Positions 61,730-64,000 of a DNA stretch of 64,000 nucleotides are shown here, piece after piece (position 1 is the stretch's first letter; the number at the start of each line of letters is the position of its first letter). Under the pieces are notes generated by a model. That model did no database searches and was not told the origin of the DNA. It saw only the letters and a list, made by a program, of their open reading frames with translations. A program made the translations under genes and the position numbers. The DNA lies in assembly GCF_000801105.2 (NCBI RefSeq), contig NC_079512.1, positions 35,233,848 through 35,297,847 of the forward strand. The letters run 5' to 3'. Origin of the DNA: Raphanus sativus (lineage: Eukaryota; Streptophyta; Magnoliopsida; Brassicales; Brassicaceae).

Positions 61730-61947
61730 TTAATTAGAGGAAATTAAACGATGCATGTTTTGATGTGTCTCCCTCTCCTCCATAATAAAAGTACTTATCT
61801 CTAACAGCTCTTATCTATATATAGGATTTGTATATAACCGTTCTTGTTTCAAAATATTTAGGTTTTTTTGGAATTATAGTATAGTCAAAGCTCTAATGAA
61901 TGATTTAAAAATAACATTTTGTTCATAGGACAATCAATGTCTCCACC
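61730..61947. other. Short spacer between CRK and PSB28 genes
   Basis: Only about 218 bp separate the CRK start from the PSB28 stop, so the CRK promoter overlaps the PSB28 3' UTR. A minus-strand TATA-like CTATATATAG lies at about 61812-61822. Confidence 0.5.
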
Positions 61948-62807
61948 TCATTGCTTTTTAACGAACTGTAAACCGTTCTGGTCAGAGTACCGTTCCATAA
62001 ACCTCATGAACCTATCCCATTCCTTGGGCGTGCGCATCACGTGCTTGGCCACGATGCCTTCAGGTTTCCCGTTGACGAATCTCGCGTTCACGTCCGTTGA
62101 CTGAATCACGCCTTCCTCGTCGATCATGTACAGCCCGGTTATCTCCCCTACCTCACCGCTCGAGTCGAAAACCGATGGCTGGTCGAAATTGAAGAGCGCC
62201 ATCCCGTTGGATCCGTCTCTTGACCGAGTCAGCTTCACGTCAGGGATGGTCATCTCGTCTGTGCCTTGGATGAACTGGAGCGTTGGTTTCACCATCATCG
62301 TGATTGGGAGGAGGAGGTTACGCGGTCTTTGAGGGGTTTGAGATGATGGTGGACGGACTCGCGGGAGGGAGATGGGAGAGCCAATGAAGGAGGAGCGCGT
62401 GATGGGAATAACAGAGCATGAAGTTAAGACAATGCCTGCAATACGAAAAAAGGGATTTAAAAATAAAATAAAAATGTTTCTTAATTACAGTTTACACAAT
62501 GTATTAATGTAAGAATCCGACGTGTTCGTTCTATTACAATGAGTTGTTTTTTTTTCAGACAAGAACCCTAATCTCCAATAATTATCAAGAAATGAACCCT
62601 AATCAGGCTAATCTCCCGTAAATCGAATCAGCATTATACCGAAGATTTTCTAGGGAAATCAATAATCGAACTTACAATGCAAACACCTAAGATTCCAACA
62701 CGAGAGAGGATACGAAGGAAGAAGAACAGAGTACCTGAGGAGCGTGGAACATCACGAGGAGAATGAGTGAGAGAAGTTAAAGAGCCTATCGAACGAAAAC
62801 AAGCCAT
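61948..62807 (-). CDS. PSB28: Photosystem II assembly protein Psb28, chloroplast precursor (2 exons)
   Basis: Exons 62807-62735 and 62435-61948 join in phase (G|GC) to 186 aa. Residues up to about 70 (Ser/Thr/Arg/Pro-rich, few acidic) form a chloroplast transit peptide. The mature part begins near MVKPTLQFIQGTDEMTIPDV and continues LTRSRDGSNGMALFNFDQP, EITGLYMIDEEG, VNARFVNGKPE, EWDRFMRFMERYS. This is the full conserved Psb28 domain of about 112 residues. Psb28 binds PSII assembly intermediates (RC47) on the stroma side and helps biogenesis and repair. No break is seen. Order and strand agree with Arabidopsis At4g28660. Confidence 0.96.
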
Positions 62808-62904
62808 TCTCGTGCCTATCGATGAAAATGAGTGAGACCACGGAAGAGACGAGGAGGCGGAAGGAGATGGATGAAACAAAAAGATCTGGTGTGGTTGGCG
62901 GGAG

Positions 62905-63118
62905 AATCGTGACGTGTCACCACCAAAGCCGTTCCTTTCATTGGATATCGTCGTAAATCGTCTCAATAATGGGCTTTTATAACATTAGGCCCAATGTTCG
63001 TTGATAGTTCCACCATCATCATCTCAATAAAGGGCATTTAACATTAGCCTCGATTGTAATTGACATTTAATTCGTTTCGTCGCATAATAAGCCCATTTTG
63101 GGGCTTTTAACATTAGTC
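62905..63118 (-). promoter_or_regulatory. PSB28 upstream region with repeated GGGCTT/site II-like motifs
   Basis: GGCCCA at 62990-62995 and TGGGCTT at about 62970 (site II/TCP-type boxes) lie within a phrase 'TCTCAATAA.GGGC.TTT..AACATTAG' present about three times (62958, 63022, 63096). A GACGTGTC (ABRE/G-box-like) motif sits at about 62911. Such motifs are common upstream of housekeeping and plastid-protein genes. Use here is inferred. Confidence 0.4.
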
Positions 63119-64000
63119 TCTTGCTCCGTGAGAGGTTTTACGCTGCCTTGATCTTCTTTATCCAGAGTGATCTCCATGGAATACACGTGGCAGCGGCACA
63201 TGCGTGCAGATCGTAAGGAAAAAAAAGCTGGACACAAGTCTGACGAATCTGATGGGCCATGTGAGAAAACCGTCAGCATATTTGCTAGATTAATTATTTT
63301 ACATTTTATGCTATTGCTGCTTAAATAAATGTTTAATTAGGCATTTAAAAATCCACAAAACACCATTTGCAAAGAGTTTTATGTGCTTTGTGGGATTAGG
63401 TTTCTCTCTCTAATAATACAAAATTGATACTAAAGTAAGTGATTAAGGTGTTGATCCACATGCATCCCATTAAGCCGTGAGCCCTCCTCTTGTAGGTATT
63501 TATTCATATTTACGATCTAGACATCTAATATAGCAATAACCATCCAATATGTGTACTTTTGGAGCTTTGTGTGATATGATTTGTTTATTTCAATGTTTCT
63601 TGTGTAAACAAGTTTCTTAATATTGTCCTGTTAATTCTAGCTATAACTATTTCGGGACTAAATGTTCAAAACTGATGTGTAACACTATGCCTGCAGTTAT
63701 CATATATAACCAATTAGTATCGTAGAATTTAAGAATTTTATCCAAAGATCGAAAGGATTAGCAAATGAAGAATTTAACTAGGGATCGGAATGTTTTCTTA
63801 AAAACTACAAATAATAAGAAACGAAACAACAAACATATATAAGACCGGCCCACATGAGTGCATGTGAAGCAACGTTTTTTGTATAAACATGAAACCAGTA
63901 AGAGGAGTTGGTAATTGTTGGAGTATTACAATATTTGATTTGATGAATATCCGGTTATTAGTTAATACTTATAAACATTATTATATACATATATTTACGC
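63119..64000. other. Intergenic DNA to window end
   Basis: No convincing gene. The minus frame at 63067-63279 (70 aa) has no recognisable feature and overlaps the repeated promoter phrase. Confidence 0.4.

Noticed and set aside
63067..63279. 70-aa minus-strand frame
   Set aside because: Overlaps the repeated promoter phrase of PSB28 and has no conserved feature.

Overview
The window is plant nuclear DNA, almost certainly from a Brassicaceae species and probably tribe Brassiceae (Brassica, Raphanus or a close relative). Genes carry many GT-AG introns with AT-rich sequence, and Helitron, SINE, LINE, LTR and hAT insertions fill the gaps. The order of recognisable genes matches, from memory, the Arabidopsis thaliana chromosome 4 segment At4g28720 down to At4g28660. 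No bacterial-style operon, CRISPR array or clearly new multi-gene system is visible.

All protein genes are on the minus strand. From left to right: YUC8-like auxin-synthesis monooxygenase (161-1647); a transposon-rich desert (about 1.8-19 kb); a short mitochondrial-type PPR gene (19145-20347); a 39-exon class XI myosin, XI-H-like (21073-30051); a 12-exon pfkB/ribokinase-family kinase (31466-33877); a small cupin gene carrying a one-base frameshift (35393-35861); a second transposon-rich desert (about 37.6-46.6 kb); an intronless AMT1-type ammonium transporter (46641-48152); a RIN13-like cysteine-rich gene (48819-50050); a 13-exon tyrosine/aromatic amino-acid decarboxylase (50698-54400); a third desert (54.5-59.3 kb); a DUF26 cysteine-rich receptor kinase, CRK46-like (59299-61729); and the nuclear gene for photosystem II protein Psb28 (61948-62807). 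I assembled exon structures by hand from reading frame, GT/AG borders and phase. Every multi-exon model closes in frame except the cupin. Individual borders could be off by a base.

The deserts hold several insertions with clear boundaries: two 5'-truncated LINEs with 17- and 14-bp target-site duplications (TSDs); a young LTR retrotransposon with two 857-bp LTRs, a 5-bp TSD and no coding capacity; a tRNA-type SINE with a 15-bp TSD; a hAT-type MITE with an 8-bp TSD; several Helitron-like elements, one carrying two decayed exons of a Raf-like/integrin-linked kinase; and a CACTA-like candidate.

The genes do not form one pathway. They are independent single-copy loci (auxin synthesis, cytoplasmic motility, sugar kinase, ammonium transport, tyramine-type amine synthesis, receptor signalling, PSII assembly) kept in ancestral order. 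The oddest gene-level features are the cupin frameshift, an apparent 41-nt intron in the receptor kinase, a start codon that seems to be split across an intron in the decarboxylase, and a 90-bp tandem duplication that copies a splice acceptor in the same gene.
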